Source: Thermoplasmata archaeon | Lineage (GTDB): Archaea > Thermoplasmatota > Thermoplasmata > Thermoplasmatales > Thermoplasmataceae | Direction of reading: 5' to 3' | Length of the DNA: 13,238 nucleotides | Assembly (NCBI GenBank): GCA_021850835.1 | Contig: JAJZKS010000020.1 | Coordinates: forward strand, 1-13,238 | Shown here: piece after piece, positions 1 through 5,571 of the stretch | Numbering within the stretch: position 1 is the stretch's first letter | How the letters are laid out: each line of letters begins with the position of its first letter | Made by a program: the position numbers and the translations under genes | Notes under the pieces: generated by a model | The model's database searches: none | What the model was told of the DNA's origin: nothing | What the model saw: only the letters and a program-made list of their open reading frames with translations

Positions 1-195
1 TACTACCCATACGAGTCCATAAAGAGGGTGTTCCTCTACCTGCTTTCAATAACACCTGTAACTCCAGCTGCAGTTGTTGCTCAATATTCTTTCGGGCTAT
101 CTCCAGCATTGCCCCTGGAACTTTACTTATTGATAGGAGAAACTGTCATTTTCTTCGCCATGGCAAGGTTCCTGACCAGATGGAGAGAGAAGTAG
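1..195 (+). CDS. C-terminal fragment of a multi-pass membrane protein (possibly an ABC-2-type permease)
   Basis: The window opens inside a plus-strand reading frame; 64 codons are visible before a TAG stop at 193-195. Two hydrophobic stretches are seen: one around residues 10-33 (beginning VFLYLLSITPVTPAA) and one around residues 38-57 (LELYLLIGETVIFFAMARFL). They are followed by a short basic tail (TRWREK), so the protein probably ends in the cytoplasm. A helix, a polar Pro-rich turn, a last helix and a basic tail resemble the end of ABC-2-type export permeases, but the fragment is too short to assign a family. The start and any partner ATPase gene lie outside the window. It converges on the gene at 282-596. 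The coding assignment is fairly sure; the function is a guess. Confidence 0.6.
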   Translation, partial: YYPYESIKRVFLYLLSITPVTPAAVVAQYSFGLSPALPLELYLLIGETVIFFAMARFLTRWREK

Positions 196-240
196 ACCTT
201 CTAAATGACCGTAATTTCAACAAAATAAAGCGCGAAATCC

Positions 241-281
241 CATTCCGAAAGGGAATGTGAGGAGTCACAGAAAATGACTCC
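241..281. terminator. two tandem hairpins between convergent genes
   Basis: CATTCC (241-246) pairs with GGAATG (252-257) around a 5-nt loop. GGAGTCA (261-267) pairs perfectly with TGACTCC (275-281) around a 7-nt loop. The second stem abuts the stop codon of the minus-strand gene ending at 282. On the minus strand the hairpins are followed by a T-rich stretch (TTTATTTTGTT, about 222-232). The position between two convergent genes suggests a shared transcript end or 3'-end stabiliser. Archaeal termination relies mainly on T-runs, so the role of the stems is inferred. Confidence 0.45.
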
Positions 282-596
282 CTATCTTACTTTGCTGTAA
301 TCTGCTATAAGGTTGTATAGTTTCTTTTGCGTTGAATCGTCGATAATTCCTTCCTCAAATATCTTTGAAATGTATTCCCTTGCTTCCTTTGTGCCCTGTT
401 TGGAGGCAATTGAGTAAAGCCCGCCTTTGATGGCCCCCCTTACGCTGTCAGGAAGCTCTTCAACTATCTTGTTGAGCATGAAGTTGAATTCCTCCGTCTT
501 TCTCATATCCAGTCTTCTGGATCTCTTGTTTTCCGTGTTATTCTTCTGGTTATTGACCTTAAAGTAATTACCAGGTCTTCTGTTGAATCGTCTCAT
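282..596 (-). CDS. conserved-looking hypothetical protein, 104 aa, basic N-terminus
   Basis: I do not recognise this family. The first 30 or so residues are strongly basic and polar (MRRFNRRPGNYFKVNNQKN, then KRSRRLDMRK) and probably disordered. Residues about 31-104 look like a compact helical domain (EELPDSVRGAIKGGLYSIAS, then KEAREYISKIFEEGIIDDST), with no cysteines, signal peptide or membrane segment. The ATG at 596 is preferred because a TATA-like element lies about 29 nt upstream and predicts an mRNA starting almost at that codon. A shorter start at Met31 (position 506) would give only the helical part. A basic tail plus a small helical domain would suit nucleic-acid or ribosome binding, but nothing in the sequence proves it. 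It stands alone: the next gene upstream, taw2, is on the same strand but separated by 111 nt and a hairpin. Confidence 0.65.
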   Translation of the reverse strand: MRRFNRRPGNYFKVNNQKNNTENKRSRRLDMRKTEEFNFMLNKIVEELPDSVRGAIKGGLYSIASKQGTKEAREYISKIFEEGIIDDSTQKKLYNLIADYSKVR

Positions 597-620
597 GGCT
601 ATCTATAGGAGTCAGCGAAC

Positions 621-629
621 TTATAAAAA
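621..629 (-). promoter_or_regulatory. TATA box for the 104-aa gene
   Basis: The minus strand reads TTTTTATAA here, centred about 29 nt before the ATG at 596. Archaeal TATA boxes sit about 26-27 bp before the start site, so the transcript should begin within a few bases of the ATG. The spacer has no clear Shine-Dalgarno motif. Leaderless initiation is inferred. Confidence 0.5.
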
Positions 630-652
630 TGTTATTAATAAGGGCTTCCGAA

Positions 653-704
653 AAACGAATTTTTTCAGGCTCTGTGACGCTTGGCCATACCTCTCCTCAC
701 AGAG
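653..704 (-). terminator. hairpin and T-run after taw2
   Basis: On the minus strand, CTCTGTGA (704-697) pairs perfectly with TCACAGAG (677-670) across a 19-nt loop, 3 nt beyond the taw2 stop codon. A run of five T on that strand follows at 653-657. This is the most likely end of the taw2 transcript, ahead of the promoter for the 104-aa gene. The stem is clear; the terminator role is inferred. Confidence 0.4.
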
Positions 705-707
705 GCG

Positions 708-1724
708 TCATAGCATCCTCAACACAACAAATTTGGCAGAAACGTGCCATAGGTGTGGGCCATATGACTTCACAATGTTCTGGCCTAGGAAATCCAGAGC
801 GTACCCAAGATGCCGGGCACTTTCCATGATGCGATACCAGTGGGAATTTATTGAATTTGTGTCGCATAAAAGGTGCATATTGATGACTGTACCCATGTGG
901 CTAATCCTCAATGCGGTTGATAGAAAATTAGGTGAGTCGAAGTGCCCCATTAGGATATAATCTGCCTTGATGCCCATTGTTGTAGACCTGCAGTCTCCTG
1001 GTAGAAGGGTTATCCTATCTTCCATTTTGTTTTTCCTTACATTGTGCATCAGAAAACTGAATGATATGGGGTTCAGTTCGCAGGCATATATTTTTGCCAG
1101 AGGGGAACCCTTTGCAATCTGAAGTGTGAAGTACCCTATTCCCGCAAACATGTCGACCACTGCCATTCCATTGAACTCTCCCCTTGATTCACCAACCCTG
1201 GAGTTTACATTTCCCGGGGAAAACATCACCTTAGTTGGATCGAATGTGTAGAGAACTCCGTTTTCCTCGTGTGTAAGCTCACCCTCCTTCCCCCAAATGA
1301 GTGTTGCATCTGGCTCCCTGAGTGGTGACTCGCTTATTCCTCTATCTAGGTATATGGCACTTGCATGAAATTCTCTGGCTGCCATCAAGAACACCTTTTT
1401 TGGAAATCTTGGCAGCCTGCCTTCCTTAATGAAAAGAGAATTTCCCAGCTTGGTGTATTTCTCGGGAAACCGATCCTTGATCCCCATTTCGCCAAGTTTT
1501 AAATTAATACTTTCAACCGGAGAAATCGGGAGATCACGCTCCTGGAATTCAAGCACCAGCATTGTTGTGCCTTTTAAGTCAGTCCCTTCCCTGACAGGTA
1601 TGTAAACATATTCCCCATCATCCCTGATTTTTAGATCTTTCCTTACCAGATCCTTCTTCAGGAGGTATGAAAGGATTTTGTTTGCACTGCCCTTGGGAAC
1701 AGACAGGCATTGGCAGAGCACCAT
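708..1724 (-). CDS. taw2: tRNA wybutosine-synthesis aminocarboxypropyltransferase Taw2 (Trm5/Tyw2 family)
   Basis: This is a class I SAM-binding protein of the Trm5/Tyw2 family acting on the modified guanosine at tRNA-Phe position 37. Residues 1-45 form the small N-terminal domain of the family (SANKILSYLLKKDLV, then DGEYVYIPV). MFSPGN is at 167-172, the SAM-binding loop DMFAGIGYFT at 191-200, the acidic end of the next strand CELNP at 215-219, and the C-terminal VKSYGPHLWH at 318-327. Trm5 methyltransferases carry an NPP/NLP-type motif after strand four; this protein has LMGHF (258-262), like the MGY-type motif of Taw2, which transfers the aminocarboxypropyl group of SAM to 4-demethylwyosine. 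I therefore favour Taw2, although automatic annotation may say Trm5 or a generic methyltransferase. The ATG at 1724 begins at the family's usual N-terminus; no in-frame ATG, GTG or TTG lies between it and an upstream stop. The gene is divergent from hemC. Confidence 0.75.
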   Translation of the reverse strand: MVLCQCLSVPKGSANKILSYLLKKDLVRKDLKIRDDGEYVYIPVREGTDLKGTTMLVLEFQERDLPISPVESINLKLGEMGIKDRFPEKYTKLGNSLFIKEGRLPRFPKKVFLMAAREFHASAIYLDRGISESPLREPDATLIWGKEGELTHEENGVLYTFDPTKVMFSPGNVNSRVGESRGEFNGMAVVDMFAGIGYFTLQIAKGSPLAKIYACELNPISFSFLMHNVRKNKMEDRITLLPGDCRSTTMGIKADYILMGHFDSPNFLSTALRISHMGTVINMHLLCDTNSINSHWYRIMESARHLGYALDFLGQNIVKSYGPHLWHVSAKFVVLRML

Positions 1725-1750
1725 GTTATTGAAGAACCTCCATAGGTTAT

Positions 1751-1766
1751 CCTTTTTATCAATATA
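1751..1766. promoter_or_regulatory. shared AT-rich core of the divergent taw2/hemC promoters
   Basis: The 56-bp gap between divergent genes has one strong AT-rich block, CTTTTTATCAATATAG at 1751-1766. Read on the minus strand it gives GATAAAAAGG, about 30 nt before the taw2 ATG. Read on the plus strand it gives TTTTTATCAA, about 24 nt before the hemC ATG at 1781. Both distances fit TATA boxes for nearly leaderless mRNAs. Both transcription units seem to depend on the same few base pairs, so they may compete or be co-regulated. A GGAGG at 1737-1741 lies 12 nt before the taw2 ATG and may be too close to the predicted start site to be transcribed. Confidence 0.45.
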
Positions 1767-1780
1767 GCAATGGGGTATTT

Positions 1781-2680
1781 ATGCCAGCAATCCGCATTGG
1801 CACACGGCCAAGCAAATTAGCAATGAAACAGGCCGAAATGGTTTCTTCCCTGCTTGAGGGACACGGATTTGAAACCGCTATTGTTCCGCTGAGTTCTTCA
1901 GGGGATGTGAACAATAAAACACCTTTATATGAATCAAAGGGAACTGGCATTTTTGTTGAGGAGATAAACAGGGCCGTCCTGGAAAATGAAGTTGACCTGG
2001 CAGTACACAGTGCCAAAGATTTGCCTTCGATTCTGCCTGATGGGTTGGATGTGCTTGCAGTTCTCCAAAGGGAGGACCCATCGGATGTGCTCATATCAAG
2101 AGAACCCTTGATGAAACTCCCATCCGGCTCAGTTATCGGGACCTCCAGCATGCGAAGGATCAGGGAACTTCTCATGGTCAGGGGAGATTTGAAGACAGCC
2201 AATATCAGAGGAAACCTGGACACACGGTTAAGAAAGTTGTCAGGTGGAGAGTATGATGGAATTATTGTTGCGAAAGCCGGCCTGATTAGGTTGTCACTCG
2301 ATGTGGAAGCCCATGGGCTTGGAATGGATGATTTTCTGCCTGCCCCTAACCAGGGAATAATTGCAGTAGTAGGCAGAATTGGAACCGGAATGGAGGAAGC
2401 GGTACAGAAAATAAACCATGATGAGACAATGGAAATATACCGGATTGAAAGGCATATCGTGAGATCGTTGAACCTTGGCTGCTCCATGCCTGCGGGCATC
2501 CTTTGCACCAAAACTGTTTCAGGTTACAGCGTCAAATGCAGGTTCTATTCAAATTTCATCAGGGAATTCAAGGAATTCAAACTAATCTTCTACAATATGG
2601 GTGACCTTGATGAACTGATTTCAAGAATAATAGATAAGGTCCCCGCATCCTATGGGTATAATTTCAGGAAAAACCATTGA
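1781..2680 (+). CDS. hemC: porphobilinogen deaminase (hydroxymethylbilane synthase)
   Basis: HemC joins four porphobilinogen molecules into hydroxymethylbilane in the cytoplasm, the step before tetrapyrrole ring closure. All hallmarks are present: IRIGTRPSKLAMKQAE at 4-19, catalytic HSAKDLP at 76-82 (Asp80 matches the essential aspartate of the family), GTSSMRR at 120-126, NIRGNLDTRL at 141-150, and DFLPAPNQG at 184-192. LGCSMPAG at 232-239 contains Cys234, expected to carry the dipyrromethane cofactor. The length of 299 aa is normal. No clear Shine-Dalgarno site precedes the ATG, and a TATA-like element about 24 nt upstream suggests a leaderless message. hemD begins one base after its stop, so the two consecutive pathway enzymes form an operon. 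Other tetrapyrrole genes are not in the window, so whether the product becomes haem, sirohaem or cobamide cannot be told. Confidence 0.95.
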   Translation: MPAIRIGTRPSKLAMKQAEMVSSLLEGHGFETAIVPLSSSGDVNNKTPLYESKGTGIFVEEINRAVLENEVDLAVHSAKDLPSILPDGLDVLAVLQREDPSDVLISREPLMKLPSGSVIGTSSMRRIRELLMVRGDLKTANIRGNLDTRLRKLSGGEYDGIIVAKAGLIRLSLDVEAHGLGMDDFLPAPNQGIIAVVGRIGTGMEEAVQKINHDETMEIYRIERHIVRSLNLGCSMPAGILCTKTVSGYSVKCRFYSNFIREFKEFKLIFYNMGDLDELISRIIDKVPASYGYNFRKNH

Positions 2681-2681
2681 A

Positions 2682-3413
2682 ATGAAGCAAAAAATAATAA
2701 CAACCAGGCCAGAGGGGAAACCCGTTGACAACATTGTGGGAGTGTGTTTTGAGATCATAAACATCCCTGTAACTAAGATTGTTCCCAAGAGAGAAATTGA
2801 AACTGGAAGAATCGAGGAATTTGGCCCAACAGTAGGGGTATTCACCAGCAGCAGAGGTGCTGAGATTTTTCTTTCCCTTTTTCCTGAGAATCACTTGCCT
2901 GGCATGAAAGCAGTTGCAATTGGGGAGAAAACAGCTGAGGTGCTCTCAGACAAATATGATGCAGTACTGGTTCCTGAAGAGAAAACTTCTATTGGGGTGA
3001 ATATCCTTCTCGATGACATTATTACGGAGAAAGATAGGATTGCCCTTTTCTCCAGCGCGAAATCAAATGGAATTATCTTGAAACATCTGCAGGAAAAAAA
3101 ATGGCCGCATTTGCTGGTGGAGCTCTATGATGCAGAACCAATAGACATAGAACCTTTGCTCCGGGAATTTTCAAAGAGCGATTGCTTTGGCATCCTGGTA
3201 ACCTCGTCAATGGAAGCTGATGCAATTTTCAATGAAAGGAACGGCAAGTGCCTGCCAGTCCAAGGATTATTCGGAAAACATATTTTTGCCATCGGAAAAA
3301 CCACTGCTGAGACTCTCCATAGCATTGGGGTCCCGGTCTCATCGCCCATAGGCGCTTCAAGAATCGAGGGGCTGCTTAAGGATATTGAATTGGAGTATTG
3401 CTCACAAAAATAG
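2682..3413 (+). CDS. hemD: uroporphyrinogen-III synthase
   Basis: HemD closes hydroxymethylbilane, the product of the gene just upstream, into uroporphyrinogen III with inversion of ring D. The family is poorly conserved, but its two-lobed pattern is clear: MKQKIITTRPEGKP at the start, VFTSSRGAEIF (53-63), KAVAIGEKTAEVL (76-88), ALFSSAKSNG (121-130), LVELYDAEPI (145-154), LVTSSMEADAIF (172-183), and HIFAIGKTTAETLHSIGVPV (200-219). I chose the ATG at 2682 (243 aa), one base after the hemC stop, because the usual first strand of the family begins there. An in-frame ATG at 2652 would add ten unconserved residues inside hemC. The upstream AGGA is only a weak ribosome-binding site, so translation may be coupled to hemC. 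The TAG stop (3411-3413) shares its three base pairs with the 3' end of the opposing tRNA gene. Confidence 0.92.
   Translation: MKQKIITTRPEGKPVDNIVGVCFEIINIPVTKIVPKREIETGRIEEFGPTVGVFTSSRGAEIFLSLFPENHLPGMKAVAIGEKTAEVLSDKYDAVLVPEEKTSIGVNILLDDIITEKDRIALFSSAKSNGIILKHLQEKKWPHLLVELYDAEPIDIEPLLREFSKSDCFGILVTSSMEADAIFNERNGKCLPVQGLFGKHIFAIGKTTAETLHSIGVPVSSPIGASRIEGLLKDIELEYCSQK
3405..3410 (-). terminator. oligo-T end of the initiator tRNA transcript
   Basis: Immediately after the discriminator base of the tRNA, the minus strand reads TTTTTG. A short T-run is enough for archaeal RNA polymerase termination at many tRNA genes. This signal lies inside the last codons of hemD on the opposite strand. Confidence 0.4.
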
Positions 3414-3485
3414 CGGGGAATGGATTTGAACCATTGATCTACGGGTTATGAGCCCGTCGGGATCTCCTAACTACCCCACCCCGCT
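3411..3485 (-). tRNA. initiator tRNA-Met (CAU)
   Basis: The minus strand folds into a complete 75-nt cloverleaf with no intron. The acceptor stem is AGCGGGG paired with CCCCGCT, with discriminator A. The anticodon arm is ACGGG-CTCATAA-CCCGT and the T arm is AATGG-TTCAAAT-CCATT with perfect pairing. The anticodon is CAU. Three consecutive G:C pairs next to the anticodon loop and an A:U first acceptor pair are known marks of archaeal/eukaryal initiator tRNAs, so this is the initiator rather than elongator Met or the Ile-CAU tRNA. CCA is not encoded. The gene lies just downstream of the aIF1A-rio1-pno1 operon, but a TATA box 27 bp upstream indicates its own promoter. Its 3' end overlaps the hemD stop codon on the other strand. 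Confidence 0.95.
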
Positions 3486-3507
3486 TCGCTCCATTATTGT
3501 GCCAGCC

Positions 3508-3516
3508 GATATAATA
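3508..3516 (-). promoter_or_regulatory. TATA box of the initiator tRNA
   Basis: The minus strand reads TATTATATC, with its centre 27 bp before the first base of the mature tRNA (3485). With normal archaeal spacing, transcription would start at or within about two bases of the mature 5' end. The box lies in the 47-bp gap between the pno1 stop and the tRNA. Confidence 0.6.
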
Positions 3517-3532
3517 CTTCGCGATAAAGAGA

Positions 3533-4099
3533 TTATCCAAAGGTTTCCTCAATGCGCTTCAGCCTGAGTTCCCTGGCACTCTTCTCAAGGTATGTGTATA
3601 CTGTTCTCTGCTTGCTGCCATTTATGAGCATGTTGATTGCTTCCTTTGCATACTCTATTGCAACGTAGTCCCCGATTATGGAAACGGTGTCCCCATATAT
3701 TGTGATATGAGTTGAGGTAAGTTCTTCAACAACCTTCCTGGTCTTCCCTCCAGTTCCAATCAGCCTTGCCCGGATCTGTTCTATCCTGCGGGAGCTTGGC
3801 TTGGCGAAGTCCCTCAGTGATATAACGACCAGCTGGTAGTTCTCCTCATAAAGCAAGGTGGCATTGAGGGGGCTGAAACCTCGTCCAATGGCCTGAATGA
3901 CGCTTGCAGTGATATTCGCCTTCAGGGGATCACCCTTTTGAAGGATAGTCACATCACCGGTGTCTGATTCAATGGATAGTTTCACTTCACCAATTGCTTC
4001 TATCTGTTTCTTGGATTCTCCATCCTTCCCTATTATCACAGCAATTCGTTCCCTTGGAACTCTTACCTGGAAGAAATGTTCTTCTGATGCCCCTGCCAT
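3533..4099 (-). CDS. pno1: Pno1/Dim2-type KH-domain ribosome-maturation protein
   Basis: This is the archaeal counterpart of eukaryotic Pno1/Dim2, a KH protein that binds near the 3' end of small-subunit rRNA during late maturation. The 188-residue protein has two KH domains. The first contains IIGKDGESK (22-30, GXXG = GKDG) and the second RLIGTGGKTRK (112-122, GXXG = GTGG). AIGRGFSP (70-77) joins them, and the C-terminus has the diagnostic TVYTYLE (166-172). The domain pattern and length match the universal archaeal family. It is the third gene of the aIF1A-rio1-pno1 cluster, 40 nt after rio1. A strong GGTGAGG ribosome-binding site supports the ATG at 4099. Nothing is missing or unusual in the protein. 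Confidence 0.88.
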   Translation of the reverse strand: MAGASEEHFFQVRVPRERIAVIIGKDGESKKQIEAIGEVKLSIESDTGDVTILQKGDPLKANITASVIQAIGRGFSPLNATLLYEENYQLVVISLRDFAKPSSRRIEQIRARLIGTGGKTRKVVEELTSTHITIYGDTVSIIGDYVAIEYAKEAINMLINGSKQRTVYTYLEKSARELRLKRIEETFG

Positions 4100-4106
4100 T
4101 ATCCCC

Positions 4107-4111
4107 TCACC
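4107..4111 (-). promoter_or_regulatory. ribosome-binding site of pno1
   Basis: The minus strand reads GGTGA (within GGTGAGGGG), 7 nt before the ATG at 4099, complementary to the archaeal 16S rRNA 3' end. An AT-rich TTTATTAGATAT at about 4129-4139 could be an internal promoter, which would give pno1 some independence from rio1. Confidence 0.6.
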
Positions 4112-4139
4112 TTTCCATTAACAGCCATATCTAATAAAT

Positions 4140-4910
4140 TTATTCAGCGGGAGGCTTACCCCTTACCCTTTCTAGCAATTCCTCATAAGTGCATTTGACG
4201 CCTTTGGAGGAGAAGAATCTCACTACGTTCCGGATATCACGTTCTAGGAAGTAGTCTGCCGCGGGATGGTCCCTTGCCACAGCCTGCCCAAGGTCCACAA
4301 AGTATGCTTTTCCCCTGTGGTAGAGAAGATTGTATTCACTCATATCCGCGTGTACAAGTTTCGCCTTTTGGTACATTGTTTCCAGGTTCTCAACGACCTG
4401 ATCATAAATCACTTTGAAGTCGACCTTGACGTTCTTTATCATTGGGGCCGGGGCAATTTTTGTCCCGACGTAGGACATCATAAGAAGGTTCTTGTGAAAT
4501 GCAATAGGTTGTGGACACGGTATGCCATATTTTTTAAGCAGCTTTAGATTCGTAAACTCCTTCTTGGCCCAGATATTCACGATGTTGGAACGGTCGATCC
4601 TTTCCCTAGAAAATCGGTAATCGCCCTCAATATACTTCCATATATTGGCAAACCTGAGCGTCGATAGCTTGTATACCTTGATCACTACGGGCTTTCCCTT
4701 GCTGAAGGCCTTGAATACCACAGACTCCTTGCCGGAGGAAATGGGGAAATCGATGTAATCAATGGATTTCCTCCCCATCAGTTCATAAAGCGCCTTTAGA
4801 GTCCTGCCGTCAAAAACAAGGTCAGCGGTCTTCCTGTCCAGATTGATGTGGTAAAGGAATTCCCTTGATTTCAGAAGAGATTCCAGTGCTGACAGTTCGT
4901 TTTCAGGCAT
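4140..4910 (-). CDS. rio1: RIO1-type serine protein kinase/ATPase
   Basis: Rio1 is an atypical kinase whose ATPase activity drives a late step of small-ribosomal-subunit maturation. All catalytic elements are visible in this 256-residue protein: the RIO nucleotide loop SSGKESVVFKA (58-68), the ATP-binding lysine in VVIKVYK (Lys78), the catalytic loop HADMSEYNLL (187-196) with Asp189 and Asn194, and the metal-binding VDLGQAV (205-211) with Asp206. The C-terminal signature HPAADYFLERDIRNV (215-229) is typical of Rio1 rather than Rio2, and the winged-helix domain of Rio2 is absent. The start lies 2 nt after the aIF1A stop. No Shine-Dalgarno sequence precedes the ATG, so translation is probably by ribosomes finishing aIF1A. 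The neighbours aIF1A and pno1 form the conserved archaeal initiation/maturation cluster. Confidence 0.94.
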   Translation of the reverse strand: MPENELSALESLLKSREFLYHINLDRKTADLVFDGRTLKALYELMGRKSIDYIDFPISSGKESVVFKAFSKGKPVVIKVYKLSTLRFANIWKYIEGDYRFSRERIDRSNIVNIWAKKEFTNLKLLKKYGIPCPQPIAFHKNLLMMSYVGTKIAPAPMIKNVKVDFKVIYDQVVENLETMYQKAKLVHADMSEYNLLYHRGKAYFVDLGQAVARDHPAADYFLERDIRNVVRFFSSKGVKCTYEELLERVRGKPPAE

Positions 4911-4912
4911 AT

Positions 4913-5248
4913 TTACTTGAATATATTGATGACGTCTGGAAGAAGATTGCTTCTGCTCAAATAGTTGGCCTGAGTCTGCGTATACCTGTAAACCACATCA
5001 GCCTTCTCATTCTGGAATGGCCACGGTTTTACAATAACCAGATCGTTCTCCCTGATCCACATCCTTTTCTTCATTTTGCCAGGTATTCTGCAGCTCCTGG
5101 TAAAGCCATCCTCACACATGACATTGAGCCTGGAAGCGCCCGCTAGCTTCTCAACTATTCCGAACATTTCCCCCTTCCTCTTATTGGGGAGTATAACCCT
5201 AACAGTTTCCACCTGATCAGGGTTCTGAGCACTATTTTCAGGTTCCAT
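4913..5248 (-). CDS. eif1A: translation initiation factor aIF1A
   Basis: aIF1A is the archaeal homologue of eIF1A/bacterial IF1. It binds the A site of the small subunit and helps place initiator tRNA on the start codon. The 111-residue protein has a short acidic/polar tail (1-14), then the OB fold: VRVILPNKRKGEMFGIVEKL (17-36), ASRLNVMCEDGFTRSCRIPG (38-57) and the basic KMKKRMWIRENDLVIVKPWP (58-77). The ending VVYRYTQTQANYLSR (84-98) is typical of the family. It heads the aIF1A-rio1-pno1 operon; a TATA-like element about 33 nt upstream predicts a leader of only a few bases, so it is probably translated without a Shine-Dalgarno site. Confidence 0.95.
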   Translation of the reverse strand: MEPENSAQNPDQVETVRVILPNKRKGEMFGIVEKLAGASRLNVMCEDGFTRSCRIPGKMKKRMWIRENDLVIVKPWPFQNEKADVVYRYTQTQANYLSRSNLLPDVINIFK

Positions 5249-5275
5249 ATTAGAATGGCAGTATCTGAACCATCA

Positions 5276-5286
5276 ATATAAATATA
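5276..5286 (-). promoter_or_regulatory. TATA box of the aIF1A-rio1-pno1 operon
   Basis: The minus strand reads TATATTTATAT at 5286-5276, centred about 33 nt before the aIF1A ATG at 5248. This is the most AT-rich promoter-like block in the 95-bp spacer and gives a predicted 5' leader of roughly 5-7 nt. Confidence 0.55.
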
Positions 5287-5314
5287 GCCTAAAATGGGAA
5301 ATAATTGAAATTTT

Positions 5315-5333
5315 AAAAAAAATAAGAAAAAAA
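5315..5333 (-). terminator. double oligo-T terminator of the permease operon
   Basis: Downstream of the small membrane-protein gene, the minus strand carries a run of seven T (5333-5327) and then one of eight T (5322-5315), with no stable hairpin between them. This is the standard archaeal intrinsic terminator pattern and separates the permease operon from the aIF1A operon. Confidence 0.65.
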
Positions 5334-5343
5334 GGTATTTGGT

Positions 5344-5529
5344 TTAGGCTTCGCGCTTAAGCTGATAGGTTGTGATGAGTGCCATCACACCGATAGCAAG
5401 GATAAGCGCCCATAGTACACCAATTGTGTGGAAGGTTCCCCCACCAGTCAGTATATCGTAGGTTAGGAGTGCCAATCCAATCAGTGCAACGATTCCTGAA
5501 ATTATAATTCCAATGTCTATTCGTTCCAT
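5344..5529 (-). CDS. small two-helix membrane protein behind the APC permease
   Basis: I do not recognise this 61-residue protein. It starts MERIDIGIIISGIVALIGLA and holds two likely transmembrane helices: about residues 6-25, and about 35-54 after a Gly-rich loop (TGGGTFHTIG). A basic end (YQLKREA) follows, so both termini are probably cytoplasmic. I chose the ATG at 5529 because GGAGGTGA lies 4 nt upstream. An upstream in-frame ATG at 5556 would add MLQPTGGEI and place this ribosome-binding site inside the coding sequence. The gene lies 39 nt after the permease stop, behind a hairpin, and its message ends at a T-rich terminator. Co-transcription suggests a small accessory or stabilising subunit of the permease, but this rests on position only. 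Confidence 0.75.
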   Translation of the reverse strand: MERIDIGIIISGIVALIGLALLTYDILTGGGTFHTIGVLWALILAIGVMALITTYQLKREA

Positions 5530-5533
5530 AATT

Positions 5534-5541
5534 TCACCTCC
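5534..5541 (-). promoter_or_regulatory. strong ribosome-binding site of the small membrane protein
   Basis: The minus strand reads GGAGGTGA, a near-perfect match to the archaeal anti-Shine-Dalgarno sequence, ending 4 nt before the ATG at 5529. It decides the start codon and suggests efficient translation. Confidence 0.75.
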
Positions 5542-5543
5542 AG

Positions 5544-5571
5544 TAGGTTGGAGCATGGAAGCTCCTGCCTA
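5544..5571 (-). promoter_or_regulatory. intercistronic hairpin between permease and small protein genes
   Basis: Inner arms GGAGC (5550-5554) and GCTCC (5561-5565) surround a 6-nt loop; outer arms TAGG (5544-5547) and CCTA (5568-5571) extend it across a 2x2 internal loop. The structure includes the permease stop codon and ends 2 nt before the ribosome-binding site of the next gene. It could act as an mRNA end, processing site or partial terminator that sets different amounts of the two proteins. The pairing is seen; the function is inferred. Confidence 0.4.

Noticed and set aside
1759..2511. A 250-codon minus-strand frame opposite hemC
   Set aside because: It is antisense to conserved hemC motifs, its composition is Ser/Pro/Thr-rich as expected of a shadow frame, and it overlaps the taw2/hemC promoter.
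2562..2582. A short tandem repeat (GGGAATTCAAGGAATTCAAA) at the end of hemC
   Set aside because: Two copies of about nine bases coding for REFKEFK; too short to be more than local codon similarity.
2652..2681. An earlier hemD start at 2652
   Set aside because: It adds ten residues inside hemC that do not belong to the family, has no ribosome-binding site, and the ATG at 2682 gives the standard N-terminus.
3411..3485. Elongator tRNA-Met or Ile2-tRNA (CAU) as the identity
   Set aside because: Three G:C pairs at the base of the anticodon stem and the A:U first acceptor pair are initiator features.
5530..5556. An earlier start at 5556 for the small membrane protein
   Set aside because: It would place the strong GGAGGTGA site inside the coding region and add a non-hydrophobic leader; the ATG at 5529 is ideally spaced from that site.
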